63,868 nucleotides of DNA from Dehalococcoidia bacterium (GTDB lineage: Bacteria > Chloroflexota > Dehalococcoidia > Lucifugimonadales > JAGWBF01), in assembly GCA_021295955.1 (NCBI GenBank), contig JAGWBJ010000010.1, positions 1 to 63,868 on the forward strand. The letters run 5' to 3'. Under the pieces are notes generated by a model that searched no databases, was not told the DNA's origin, and saw only the letters and a program-made list of their open reading frames with translations. How positions within the stretch are numbered: the stretch's first letter is position 1; each line of letters starts with the position of its first letter. This document shows, in pieces, positions 1 through 7,056 of the stretch. The translations under genes were made by a program, and so were the position numbers.

Positions 1-143
1 CGGGCCCTCCCAGCCCTTACTCATCACCTCATGGGCCCTTGGCAGGGGTCCCCAAACTGCCTTCCGGCTCACCGAAAGGGTCAACCTCAACCCGAACCAG
101 CCTCTTCGAACCATTGAAATCCATTCTTCAGCAGCCTGCTAGA

Positions 144-230
144 GAGCCGGATGCGGTGAAAGCCGCACGTCCGGTTTGGAGGGCGGCGCTCCATCGCGAC
201 CACTTTCGTCAGACCAGGGTCTGGATGGTC
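144..230 (+). ncRNA. Group II intron 3' end remnant (domain V, probable domain VI)
   Basis: Positions 144-177 are exactly 34 nt and fit group II intron domain V: a lower helix starting GAGCCGG (with the AGC catalytic triad at 145-147) pairs with CCGGTTT, and an upper helix TGCGG/CCGCA is closed by a GAAA tetraloop, with the usual two-base bulge. Downstream, GACCA (198-202) can pair with TGGTC (226-230) around an inner CAGAC/GTCTG hairpin, which could be domain VI; that part is weaker. The 143 bases upstream do not read as a maturase/reverse transcriptase C-terminus in any plus frame, so this is either an ORF-less intron cut by the window edge or an isolated fragment. Confidence 0.7.
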
Positions 231-294
231 TTCCGGCCTGCTCTGGTATGGGCGGCTTCTTATCAATCGTGAGGGCAGCATATCCTAACGGCTC

Positions 295-329
295 GGCCTC
301 GCGTGAGGCCAGGGGGCCGCCCGGCCCCC
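295..329. terminator. Two adjacent GC-rich hairpins
   Basis: GGCCTC-gcgt-GAGGCC (295-310) is followed at once by GGGGGCC-gccc-GGCCCCC (312-329). They lie between the intron remnant and the MmgE/PrpD gene and could end transcription from the left. No clean T-tract follows, so the role is inferred. Confidence 0.4.
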
Positions 330-456
330 GATTGCTTACCCCTCTCTTTATATGAACATTAGCGTCGTAATGTAACGACTGTCAAGGTCATCGTGATATG
401 ATTGGGCGTCCGCGATTCCACTCCTGCACAACGCGATTAAGGAGGTAACTGTCCAC

Positions 457-1851
457 ATGACCGAAGAGACTAAGTCCATCACCCTGGAGGTGGCCGAGTA
501 CTCCAGCTCGGTCTCCTACGCCGACCTGCCCCCGCCGCTGGTCCATAGGGCCAAGGAGGCGGTGGTCGACGGCCTGGGGGTGATGCTTGCCGGGCACGGC
601 TCCGACTGCGCTCGGGTCGTCAGGAGCTACCTGGGGGACATGGGGCTGTCCGGCAAGTCGTCGGTCATCGGTGAGGGCATCCGGCTGCCCGCCCAGTTCG
701 CCGCCCTGGCCAACGGGGTCAGCGGCCACGCCCTGGACTTCGACGACACCCAGATCTCGTCGGTCCCGGACCGGGTCTACGGCCTCCTCACCCATCCCAC
801 GGTGCCGGTCCTCTCCGCCGCCCTGGCCCAGGCCGAGGAGACCGGGGTAGGAGGAAGGGAGCTGCTGGCGGCCTTCTGCGCCGGGGTCGAGGTTGCCTGC
901 AAAGTTGCCGAGACCATCGCGCCCCGGCACTACCAGGGGGGCTTCCACTCCACGGGCACCATCGGCGTCATCGGCGCAGCCGCCGCGGCCGCCCGGCTCA
1001 TGGGGCTCGACGTGGAAGCCACCCGCCACGCCATCGGCATCGCCGCCAGCAAGAGCGCTGGCATCAGGGTCGCCTTCGGCACCATGACCAAGCCCTACCA
1101 CGCGGGCGCCGCGGGCGAGAACGGCGTGGTCGCGGCCAAGCTGGCGCGCCTGGGATACACCACCGACCCCGACGCGCTGGACGGCAGGTGGGGCTTCTTC
1201 CAGGTGGCGGGAGGAGGCTCCGACCCGCAGCTCATCCGGGGAAAGCTTGGCAGTCCCTACGCGTTCGTGGACCCCGGCGTCTCCATCAAGCCCTACCCCT
1301 GCGGCTCCCTGGCCCACCCCAGCATGGACGCCATGCTGGAGCTGGTCACCGAGAACGACGTCCGGCCCGAGACGGTGGAGCAGATCAGGTTCGGCACAAG
1401 CTCCAACGTGCTCAACGCCCTCCGCTACAGGGAGCCCCACAACGAGCTGGAGGCCAAGTTCAGCATCCCCTTCTGCATGGCCATACTGGTGCTGGACCGC
1501 CGCGGCGGCATAGCCGAGTTCTCCGACGAGACGGTCCAGCGGCCCGACGTACGGGAGATGATGGCCAGGGTCGTCCCGTACCTTCACGAGGGGCTGGAGG
1601 CCCGGGGGTTCGAGCGGATACTCAGCCTCATCGAGGTCCAGCTCAGGGACGGGTCCGTGCTGTCCAGAGAGGCGTCCACCTCCCGGGGGACTCCCGAGCG
1701 TCCCATGACCCGGGAGGAGCTGGAGGCCAAGTTCGACGACTGTGCCCGGGAGACCATCTCCCCCGAGCGGCAGAGAGGGGCGTTGGACGCCGTCTACGCC
1801 CTGGAGGACCTGGACGACATAACGGAGCTAACGGCGCTGCTGAGCGGCTAG
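457..1851 (+). CDS. MmgE/PrpD family protein
   Basis: The 464-residue product has full family length and resembles 2-methylcitrate dehydratase (PrpD), MmgE and cis-aconitate decarboxylase. The typical N-terminal all-helical signature GVSGHALDFDD lies near residues 88-98, followed by HPTVPVLSAALA and HSTGTIGVIGAAAA. The family acts on short tricarboxylic or branched dicarboxylic acids; substrate cannot be assigned here and no methylcitrate synthase or prpB is nearby. ATG is preceded by a strong ribosome-binding site, AAGGAGGT at 441-448. The 3' end overlaps the convergent PfkB kinase by 24 bp. A catabolic dehydratase or decarboxylase is likely. Confidence 0.88.
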   Translation: MTEETKSITLEVAEYSSSVSYADLPPPLVHRAKEAVVDGLGVMLAGHGSDCARVVRSYLGDMGLSGKSSVIGEGIRLPAQFAALANGVSGHALDFDDTQISSVPDRVYGLLTHPTVPVLSAALAQAEETGVGGRELLAAFCAGVEVACKVAETIAPRHYQGGFHSTGTIGVIGAAAAAARLMGLDVEATRHAIGIAASKSAGIRVAFGTMTKPYHAGAAGENGVVAAKLARLGYTTDPDALDGRWGFFQVAGGGSDPQLIRGKLGSPYAFVDPGVSIKPYPCGSLAHPSMDAMLELVTENDVRPETVEQIRFGTSSNVLNALRYREPHNELEAKFSIPFCMAILVLDRRGGIAEFSDETVQRPDVREMMARVVPYLHEGLEARGFERILSLIEVQLRDGSVLSREASTSRGTPERPMTREELEAKFDDCARETISPERQRGALDAVYALEDLDDITELTALLSG

Positions 1852-2760
1852 GAAGGCGTCCACCTGGGCCCTGGAGGGCATGGAGTCCTGAGCGCCGTGC
1901 CTGGTGACCGCCAGCGCCCCGGCGGCCATGGCCCGCTGCACGGCCGCCTCCGGACCCGCTCCCTCCGAAAGGGCCGCCGCCAGGGCGCCGTTGAAGGCGT
2001 CGCCCGCCGCCACCGTGTCCACCGCGTCCACCGGGTGGGCGGGGATGTGGCGGGAGGTGGAGCCGTCGGAGTAGTAAGCGCCCAGGGACCCCATCTTGAC
2101 GATGGCGCAGCCCGCTCCCCTCTCCAGCAGCCTGGCGGCGGTCGTCTCCGCCGAGGCCGCGTCCACTACGGGGAAGCCGACCAACGCCTGGGCCTCGGTC
2201 TCGTTGGGCGTGATGTAGCTGCAGTAGGCGTACATCTCGTCGGGCAAGGGACGGGCCGGTCCCGGGTCCAACACCACCGTCCTGCCCATGGAGAAGGCGG
2301 CGCGGGCTGCCTCCAGGGACGCCTCCAGCGGCGCCTCGAGCTGGAGCATGAGCACCGATGCGTGCTCCATAGCCTCCACGACCCGGGAGACCTCGGCGGG
2401 GCCGCAGGTCGCGTTGGCCCCCAGCACCTGGACGATGCGGTTCTGGGCCGTGGAGTCGATGTTGATCACGGCGATGCCCGAGCTGGCCCCGGAGTCCACC
2501 TCGATGCCGGCCACGTCTACCCCGGCGCCCTCAAGGTGGCCCAGCAGCTCCCCGCCGAAGGAGTCCCCGCCGACCCGGCCCACCATGCTCACTCCCGCCC
2601 CCATGCGCGCCGCCGCCACCGCCTGGTTGGCGCCCTTTCCGCCGGGGTAGGTCAGAAACCTGTCTCCCACCACCGTCTCTCCCGGCTGGGGAGAGCGCCG
2701 GGACACGGTGACCAGGTCCATGTTGATTCCGCCGAAGACTACTACCGACGGCCGGGCCAT
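1828..2760 (-). CDS. Ribokinase-like PfkB family carbohydrate kinase
   Basis: The 310-residue protein would phosphorylate a sugar or nucleoside with ATP in the cytoplasm. N-terminal PfkB signature: GGINMDLVTVSRR then YPGGKGANQAVAAARMGA (residues about 35-52). C-terminal signature DTVAAGDAFNGALAAAL (about 235-251) contains the catalytic Asp in GDAFN and the anion hole. NPNET-like ITPNETEAQAL is present mid-protein. The ATG at 2760 is chosen because the extra 14 upstream codons have no family homology. Ribokinase is the closest family by the GGKGANQA motif, but no ribose transporter is adjacent. It converges with, and overlaps by 24 bp, the MmgE/PrpD gene. Confidence 0.88.
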   Translation of the reverse strand: MARPSVVVFGGINMDLVTVSRRSPQPGETVVGDRFLTYPGGKGANQAVAAARMGAGVSMVGRVGGDSFGGELLGHLEGAGVDVAGIEVDSGASSGIAVINIDSTAQNRIVQVLGANATCGPAEVSRVVEAMEHASVLMLQLEAPLEASLEAARAAFSMGRTVVLDPGPARPLPDEMYAYCSYITPNETEAQALVGFPVVDAASAETTAARLLERGAGCAIVKMGSLGAYYSDGSTSRHIPAHPVDAVDTVAAGDAFNGALAAALSEGAGPEAAVQRAMAAGALAVTRHGAQDSMPSRAQVDAFLAAQQRR

Positions 2761-2805
2761 GGGCGAATCATAGCATGGGGTCCGTCGCGGCCGCGGCCCC
2801 ACCCC

Positions 2806-4005
2806 TCAAGCCAGGTCCGCGAATGCCTGCACCTGCACCAGGGCGCCGGGCTGCAGGAGCCGGGTTACGACCACCGTGGTCGTCGCGGGCAGGTCGTCGC
2901 CGTAGAGCTCTCGCCGGGCCTTCTGGACCTCCTGGTGCTCCGATGCGGCCTGGGGGGCCAGGTACTCGATGGTGCGGACCACGTTCCCCGGGCCGCCTCC
3001 CGCCTCCCCCACAAGCTCCCCGACGTTGGCGAACGCCTGCCTGGCCTGGGCGGCTACGCCCCCGCCCACGAGAGCGCCGGTACCGTCCACCCCCGTCTGG
3101 CCCGAGAGGAACAGCAGGCCGCCCTTCTGTACGGCCGGATGAAAGGTCGCTCCTCCGCGGCCCTGCCGCCCCGCGCCGATGACCTTCCGGGTCCCGCCGG
3201 CGACCGCGAACATGTCGATCTCCGCCAGAGCGCCCGGGGCCAGGAGCTGGTCGATCACGATGTTGGTCGACGCGGGCAGGTGCTCGCCGAAGACCTCCCG
3301 GCGCACCTCCTCCGTTCCCCCGTATCCCTCCAGGGCCTCGGGAACGATGTAGTCCACCGTTTTCACCACGTCCTCGAATCCCATGCCCGCGCTCTCCAGG
3401 ATGCGCCGGGCCCTCACGTAGATGGCGCGGGTCTGGGCGACGATGCCGTCGGGAAAGCTGGGGGTCCCCATCTCGTCGTAGGAGCGGGCGACGACCCCCG
3501 CGAACCACAGCACCCGGCCCCCGCCCCAGGCCGGCTTGTACGGGAGCCGCCAGTCGTTCCTCGGGTCGGGGTAGTGGGGGCGCTCCTTGCCTCCCCTCTC
3601 GGCCACGGCCTCCATCTCCACCAGGGCGCCGTCGTCCAGCAGCGCCTCCACGGCGATGGCCGTCACCGCCGGGAGCCCCTCCACGCCCATCAGCTCGGCC
3701 CGCACGCCGATGGACTGGTTGAAGCTGGGCAGCGCCTCCGGGGTCATGTAGTAGATCACCTTCACCAGGTCGGATAGCCCGTAGCCGGCCGCCCCCATGA
3801 TGCGCAACAGCTTCTCGTAGGCCGCCGCCGTCTGCCGGCCCATGTCCCCCTTGCAGGCCCACCCGGCCCCCGAGGGGTCGGGCTCGGCGGCCGTGATGCC
3901 GCTCACCCACAGCGTGTCCGAGCTGTCCACCGCGTGGGAGCAGGCGCCCCGGCTGTACCCGGCGGTCGCGGCGCCCTCGGGGTCCACGGTCCTCTTCGCT
4001 GCCAC
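2806..4005 (-). CDS. Triple-domain RidA (YjgF/YER057c/UK114) protein
   Basis: The 399-residue protein contains three consecutive RidA domains of roughly 125-130 residues each. Repeated landmarks are LWVSGIT / LWFAGVV / LFLSGQT near each domain start and GLPAVTAIAVEALL / HLPASTNIVIDQLL / DLPATTTVVVTRLL near each end. RidA proteins form trimers, and this chain could supply a pseudo-trimer by itself. None of the three units has the Arg of the usual PAR-S motif that binds the 2-aminoacrylate carboxylate in canonical RidA, so it probably is not a canonical enamine deaminase. Start is GTG at 4005 behind AGGAGGT with good spacing; longer upstream ATG starts lack such a site. Confidence 0.85.
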   Translation of the reverse strand: MAAKRTVDPEGAATAGYSRGACSHAVDSSDTLWVSGITAAEPDPSGAGWACKGDMGRQTAAAYEKLLRIMGAAGYGLSDLVKVIYYMTPEALPSFNQSIGVRAELMGVEGLPAVTAIAVEALLDDGALVEMEAVAERGGKERPHYPDPRNDWRLPYKPAWGGGRVLWFAGVVARSYDEMGTPSFPDGIVAQTRAIYVRARRILESAGMGFEDVVKTVDYIVPEALEGYGGTEEVRREVFGEHLPASTNIVIDQLLAPGALAEIDMFAVAGGTRKVIGAGRQGRGGATFHPAVQKGGLLFLSGQTGVDGTGALVGGGVAAQARQAFANVGELVGEAGGGPGNVVRTIEYLAPQAASEHQEVQKARRELYGDDLPATTTVVVTRLLQPGALVQVQAFADLA

Positions 4006-4106
4006 GTTCACCTCCTGTTGGGCCTGGGCTGTTGGGCCTGGGTCCAAGGGGCCGGTATGACGGGTATGGGCTGGTATGACGGCCTCCACCCGCCCACAAC
4101 CGACAC

Positions 4107-4421
4107 CTAGTCGATCTGGGGAGTGGGATAGCGCCAGGACCAGGGAAGGAGGGTGCGGAGGAGATCATCGGGGTCCGGGCCGGCACCCCGGCTGAGACAC
4201 CTCTCCAGGTATTTGTGGACCGCCATGAAGGTGGGGAGCCTGAAGCCGGCGGAGACCACCCGGAGGTTGAAGGTGTGAGCGTCGGGCGGGTCGAGGCGGT
4301 CGACCAAGGCCGCGTGATACTGGATACAGTACTCGTAGGCCAAGCGGTAGAGGCGCAGGACGGCGAGGGGGCGGGCCATCTTCCTGCGGAGCGCGTAGAC
4401 GCGGGCTCTGAGGGCATTCAT
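4107..4421 (-). CDS. Small conserved hypothetical protein (LLxxLLPWS family)
   Basis: About 104 residues, basic and helical, with no domain I can name. The C-terminus reads PDPDDLLRTLLPWSWRYP followed by four residues. A closely related C-terminus, DLLNAFLPWSRLYPPP, is encoded at the right edge of this window (63794-63868), so this is a real small-protein family with at least two members here. The ATG at 4421 has AGGAG nine bases upstream; an in-frame ATG at 4439 and one at 4556 are less supported. A mobile element is inserted 48 bp upstream of the start (4470-6752) and has separated the gene from its original upstream DNA. Confidence 0.6.
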   Translation of the reverse strand: MNALRARVYALRRKMARPLAVLRLYRLAYEYCIQYHAALVDRLDPPDAHTFNLRVVSAGFRLPTFMAVHKYLERCLSRGAGPDPDDLLRTLLPWSWRYPTPQID

Positions 4422-4463
4422 ATCACTGGTCTCCTGCATGAGTTTATCGGGTGAATCGATGGG

Positions 4464-4469
4464 GTCTCC
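4464..4469. repeat. Target-site duplication, left copy
   Basis: GTCTCC immediately outside the left terminal inverted repeat; the same six bases sit immediately outside the right repeat at 6753-6758. Confidence 0.65.
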
Positions 4470-4487
4470 CCGGCTTTGCACATAAAA
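4470..4487. repeat. Left terminal inverted repeat
   Basis: CCGGCTTTGCACATAAAA. It is the reverse complement of 6735-6752 with one mismatch. A further TGCACA occurs 8 bases inside (4495-4500), TGCATA at 4515 and TGCACA at 4566, possible subterminal transposase sites. Confidence 0.7.
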
Positions 4488-4599
4488 GGCGTCCTGCACA
4501 AATAATCGACAGCCTGCATAAGTAATTCTTAATGGGAACGGCTGGCATTCCCTCACAAGCGGCCTTGCACAAAAACTCTGCGACGAGTAGCATTCGTGC

Positions 4600-5355
4600 G
4601 TGTACGCTCCCTACAAGGATCGACCCCTCAACGACCGGGAACTAGAGAAGCTGCGCCTCACCCTGAGTAGTTTCAGGGACGGGAGCGGCCAGGTAACCTT
4701 AAAGGCTGGCGGGTCAATGCCTGGGTTCCGTGATTACGAGCGGGCATTAGCTGCTGTGCTTGAGGGCACCACGCCTGAGGATAAGGGGATATTTGATGTC
4801 TTGATCCAGGCAGAGGGCAAGCCATTCGGTATCTCCTGCAAGATGACTGCGATGCAACCACCCAAGAGCCGGTCCAGCTTCATGGAGCTTTCAAACGCAG
4901 CCGCTACGTTCAGGAAGCATCTTCTTGCTCTCCAGATCAATTGGGCCACTGATCCGACGCTCGCCGGACCCGCCATCGTGGATCTTGTATCGGGTTGGCA
5001 AACGGCGGTTGCGGACTCAATAGACATTGCTGGCAGCCGATATAGCGTGCTCGCCCACGACGCGAAATGGCGAAAGTTTCAAGTCCTTTGCTTCCCGATT
5101 AACCTAAAGATCGCCGATCCGAAGGGTGCCGTAGATTGGCTCTTTGAAGGGGCTTCGCTCAACGGCTACATTGACGACGGAGGACGACGCCACCGGCTCT
5201 GGCAGTGCTACATGAATTCCGGTGGGCAGTTGAAATACTTCCCGCTACTGTCTTGGGCCGACTGGGTAACCGAAACGTTCTGTCTAGAGGTTGCTCCCAT
5301 CATGTCTCCCCTTGCCAAGGCTCAGGATTACTTCAAGGCTCTCTGGCCTAAATAG
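4600..5355 (+). CDS. Putative type II restriction endonuclease
   Basis: The 251-residue protein is not one I can match to a named enzyme. Its job is inferred from context: it converges, with a 5-bp gap, on a Dam-type adenine methylase, the usual layout of a type II restriction-modification pair. The segment GIFDVLIQ...KPFGISCKM (about residues 63-82) looks like a PD-(D/E)XK core strand pair, with Asp and a terminal Lys but Ser in the usual acidic place, as in some SxK variants. Start is GTG at 4600 with only a poor ribosome-binding site. Composition is less GC-rich than neighbours, in keeping with transfer on the surrounding element. Confidence 0.5.
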   Translation: MYAPYKDRPLNDRELEKLRLTLSSFRDGSGQVTLKAGGSMPGFRDYERALAAVLEGTTPEDKGIFDVLIQAEGKPFGISCKMTAMQPPKSRSSFMELSNAAATFRKHLLALQINWATDPTLAGPAIVDLVSGWQTAVADSIDIAGSRYSVLAHDAKWRKFQVLCFPINLKIADPKGAVDWLFEGASLNGYIDDGGRRHRLWQCYMNSGGQLKYFPLLSWADWVTETFCLEVAPIMSPLAKAQDYFKALWPK

Positions 5356-5360
5356 CTTGC

Positions 5361-6176
5361 CTACGGCTTCACCCAAAGGACTTCAAGCCGAACTGCCTGT
5401 TTCTCTACCTTGGGTGGTTTCATAACGACGCGCCTCCATCCGCTGAGCATATCGTCGTATATCTCGTTGCCGTAGCCGCTCACCACCACGGGGCCGGGGT
5501 GCGCGAGGAGTGCCTTCAGTAGCAATATGTGGGCGTCGTCGTCCATCTCATCGCTGTACATGTGTTGAGTTCGGACGCAGTGCGGATAGGGTGGGTCGGC
5601 GTAAATTAGGCAATCCTCCGCAGCATGTCGCTCAATAACCTCAAGAGCATCACGATTCTCAATCTCGGCGTCTTTCAGCCGAGCAGCTAGCCTTCGTAGC
5701 TGTTCAGGAACCTTATTCCATCGGTGAGACATTCCCCCTGCCCGCTGACTCGGGCCACGGTTCTTCCAGCCGGTTTTCTTAGCGAGGTCGCTTCCATGAG
5801 CCTGCCAGCAACGCACCACGAACCGACGGGCGTTCTCAACGGCGTCGGCCGTGATGATGTGCGATAGGTCGTATTCGTCTCGGGACCATGGCGTAGCTTC
5901 CAACTTCCAACATAGTTCCTCGGTCTGATCCCGAAGAACCAAGAAAAGGTTGGTTGCCTGGCTGTTCCTATCGTTTATGACTTCGTGGGGGACTCTCGGC
6001 TTTGAGAAGAACACCGCACCCGAGCCGAAGAACGGCTCGACGTAATGATAGTGTGGCCGGAATAGCTCGATGATCCGGTCGGCAAGGCTCCATTTCGATC
6101 CTGGATACCGGATGGCAGCAGCGTGGGTGCCCCCACGGCGTTCACTGGATGGCATTAGCGGTGCTTCGATTATCAT
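5361..6176 (-). CDS. D12-class (Dam/DpnM-like) N6-adenine DNA methyltransferase
   Basis: The 271-residue enzyme should transfer methyl from S-adenosylmethionine to adenine N6 in DNA, protecting the cognate site from the adjacent nuclease. Motifs are in Dam-like (alpha) order: N-terminal RYPGSKWSLADRI (motif X, about residues 23-35), EPFFGSGAVFF (motif I, SAM binding, about 47-57) and catalytic YADPPYPH (motif IV, about 191-198). Length matches the family. The ATG at 6176 is used; an alternative ATG lies 7 codons in. The recognition sequence cannot be predicted. An orphan regulatory methylase is the alternative if the convergent neighbour is not a nuclease. Confidence 0.88.
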   Translation of the reverse strand: MIIEAPLMPSSERRGGTHAAAIRYPGSKWSLADRIIELFRPHYHYVEPFFGSGAVFFSKPRVPHEVINDRNSQATNLFLVLRDQTEELCWKLEATPWSRDEYDLSHIITADAVENARRFVVRCWQAHGSDLAKKTGWKNRGPSQRAGGMSHRWNKVPEQLRRLAARLKDAEIENRDALEVIERHAAEDCLIYADPPYPHCVRTQHMYSDEMDDDAHILLLKALLAHPGPVVVSGYGNEIYDDMLSGWRRVVMKPPKVEKQAVRLEVLWVKP

Positions 6177-6203
6177 GCCAGTCTATGCCTCACCTTGTGG
6201 AAG

Positions 6204-6420
6204 TTACCCCTGGTCGCCCCTTTTGGGAAGGAAATTACTGCTTGAGACAACAGGGCGTTGTAGTTGCGTCTCTAAATTCTTCCCAGCATCGCCTGCAATT
6301 TTACCGCCAGCGTGGGCGGTTTGTTGGTTTTCCATGAATCCTTGGGCGTCCCTCGCCCTCGTGAGTTCAGCGGTAGATCTCGCCGTCATATGGAATCATC
6401 TCCCCGTCTTTGTTAGCCAT
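6204..6420 (-). pseudogene. Remnant of a DinD/Bro-N-type antirepressor-like gene
   Basis: Two out-of-frame pieces remain. An ATG at 6420, behind AAGGAGG, opens a 17-codon frame (MANKDGEMIPYDGEIYR) that stops at 6367. In a different frame, 6389-6204 encodes a 61-residue tail containing RDAQGFMENQQTAHAGGKIA and later PVVSSSNFLPK, which from memory resembles C-termini of DinD/Bro-N phage-antirepressor proteins. The middle of such a gene (200+ residues) is absent, so an internal deletion probably joined start and tail. The start overlaps the end of the zinc-ribbon gene by 8 bp, indicating a former two-gene operon. Family assignment is tentative. Confidence 0.35.
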
Positions 6421-6568
6421 TCTCTTGGTTCCTCCTTTCCCGGACTCTCGGCGTATTCCAGTAGGGACTCTTACACTTCGGACACGTCTTTGGGCTCTTT
6501 ATGGAGCGAGGTACCCAGGTGTGCTCGCACCTTTCGCATCTGTAGGCTGGTACGGTTGTCTCTGGCAT
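6413..6568 (-). CDS. 51-residue zinc-ribbon protein
   Basis: Four Cys in two CxxC knuckles, CERCEHTWVPR (about residues 11-21) and TCPKCKSPYWNTPR (28-41), followed by a basic tail RVRERRNQ. This is a treble-clef/zinc-ribbon fold found in small DNA-binding or antitoxin-like proteins next to phage or mobile genes; the exact role is unknown. The ATG at 6568 has no Shine-Dalgarno but sits directly at the foot of a 10-bp inverted repeat (6568-6600) and about 32 bp from a -10 box. The downstream frame at 6420 overlaps its end. Location inside the transposon suggests a regulator of the element or its cargo. Confidence 0.7.
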   Translation of the reverse strand: MPETTVPAYRCERCEHTWVPRSIKSPKTCPKCKSPYWNTPRVRERRNQENG

Positions 6569-6600
6569 AGTAACCACCGCTCTCTATGGTGTGGTTACTA
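6568..6600. promoter_or_regulatory. Perfect 10-bp inverted repeat at the zinc-ribbon start
   Basis: TAGTAACCAC (6568-6577) and GTGGTTACTA (6591-6600) are exact reverse complements separated by 13 bases. On the minus strand the hairpin would lie in the leader right up to the start codon, so it may be an operator or a translation-control hairpin. Confidence 0.6.
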
Positions 6601-6646
6601 TCATATCCATTACACGCTTGACATGTCAAGGTATTCTCTATATACC
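6600..6646. promoter_or_regulatory. Back-to-back divergent promoters sharing a 14-bp palindrome
   Basis: Plus strand: TTGACA (6618-6623), 17 bp, TATACC (6641-6646), facing the transposase stub. Minus strand: TTGACA (6629-6624), 18 bp, TATGAT (6605-6600), facing the zinc ribbon. The two -35 boxes abut and together form the perfect palindrome CTTGACATGTCAAG (6617-6630). A dimeric regulator bound there would shut both promoters at once. Confidence 0.65.
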
Positions 6647-6683
6647 ATCCATACTAAGTATAGTTATTATGGGAGTTGAGAAA

Positions 6684-6731
6684 ATGGACGCCAGAGAAGA
6701 GCGTGGGTTGGCAATAGCAGCTAAGTGCAAG
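6684..6731 (+). pseudogene. Truncated transposase 5' end
   Basis: ATG at 6684 behind GGGAG starts MDAREERGLAIAAKCK, which from memory matches the N-termini of a family of DDE transposases with a SWIM-type zinc finger. After these 16 codons the similarity ends at the right terminal inverted repeat; the frame runs on only to 6854 with no transposase features. It has its own promoter (6618-6646). The stub suggests that the element once carried this transposase and lost it by deletion. Confidence 0.5.
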
Positions 6732-6734
6732 GGG

Positions 6735-6752
6735 TTTAATGTGCAAAGCCGG
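6735..6752. repeat. Right terminal inverted repeat
   Basis: TTTAATGTGCAAAGCCGG, the inverse of 4470-4487 with one mismatch. A further GTGCA lies inside at 6725-6729. GTCTCC follows directly at 6753-6758. Confidence 0.7.
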
Positions 6753-6758
6753 GTCTCC
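6753..6758. repeat. Target-site duplication, right copy
   Basis: GTCTCC, identical to 4464-4469 on the other side of the element. Confidence 0.65.
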
Positions 6759-6954
6759 TCCCATGCCGGAATTTTCAGTTTCCCTCTCATTTTCTCCCAT
6801 TTTCTCCCATTGAGGTCCTCCCATTGGGGCGGCTTGGAGGGCCCGGAGGGTTGAGGGGTCGTGTTGTGTCCGACAGGTAATTTGATAGGCGGCGTTGGGG
6901 GGGCTGGGATGGGGCGAGTGTCATTGACACCAGTGGCCGGGGAACGTAGCCGTA

Positions 6955-6974
6955 ATACCCGCGAAAGCGGGTAT
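6955..6974. repeat. Dispersed inverted repeat (REP-like)
   Basis: ATACCCGC-gaaa-GCGGGTAT. The same arms with loop tttc recur at 46243-46262; related hairpins are at 20908, 48674, 48992 and 55229. The rest of 6759-7056 shows only short TTTTCTCCCA repeats (about 6788-6812) and no gene. Confidence 0.65.
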
Positions 6975-7056
6975 CCAAGTCCCCAGGGGTTCAGCCTTGA
7001 AGCCGTGGAGCCTTTCCTGTTAAGGTAGGCGTGGAACGCACCTGGGAGGCCAGCAC

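Larger units (their letters stand above)
4470..6752. mobile_element. IS-like/non-autonomous transposon carrying a restriction-modification pair
   Basis: A 2,283-bp unit is bounded by 18-bp terminal inverted repeats matching at 17 of 18 positions (CCGGCTTTGCACAT then AAAA on the left, TTAAA-type on the right) and flanked by a perfect 6-bp direct repeat GTCTCC (4464-4469 and 6753-6758), the mark of a transposition event. Extra TGCAC copies lie just inside both ends. Cargo: candidate restriction endonuclease, convergent Dam-type methylase, small zinc ribbon, remnant of a DinD/Bro-like gene, and the first codons of a transposase. Codon and base usage is clearly less GC-biased than the neighbours. 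With the transposase cut to a stub the unit should be immobile by itself. Confidence 0.7.

Noticed and set aside
39..281. Small frames on both strands around the intron remnant
   Set aside because: They cross the structured domain V region and show no protein similarity.
6070..6570. 166-codon plus-strand frame opposite the methylase start and zinc ribbon
   Set aside because: No recognisable domain or ribosome-binding site; the minus strand carries clear motifs.
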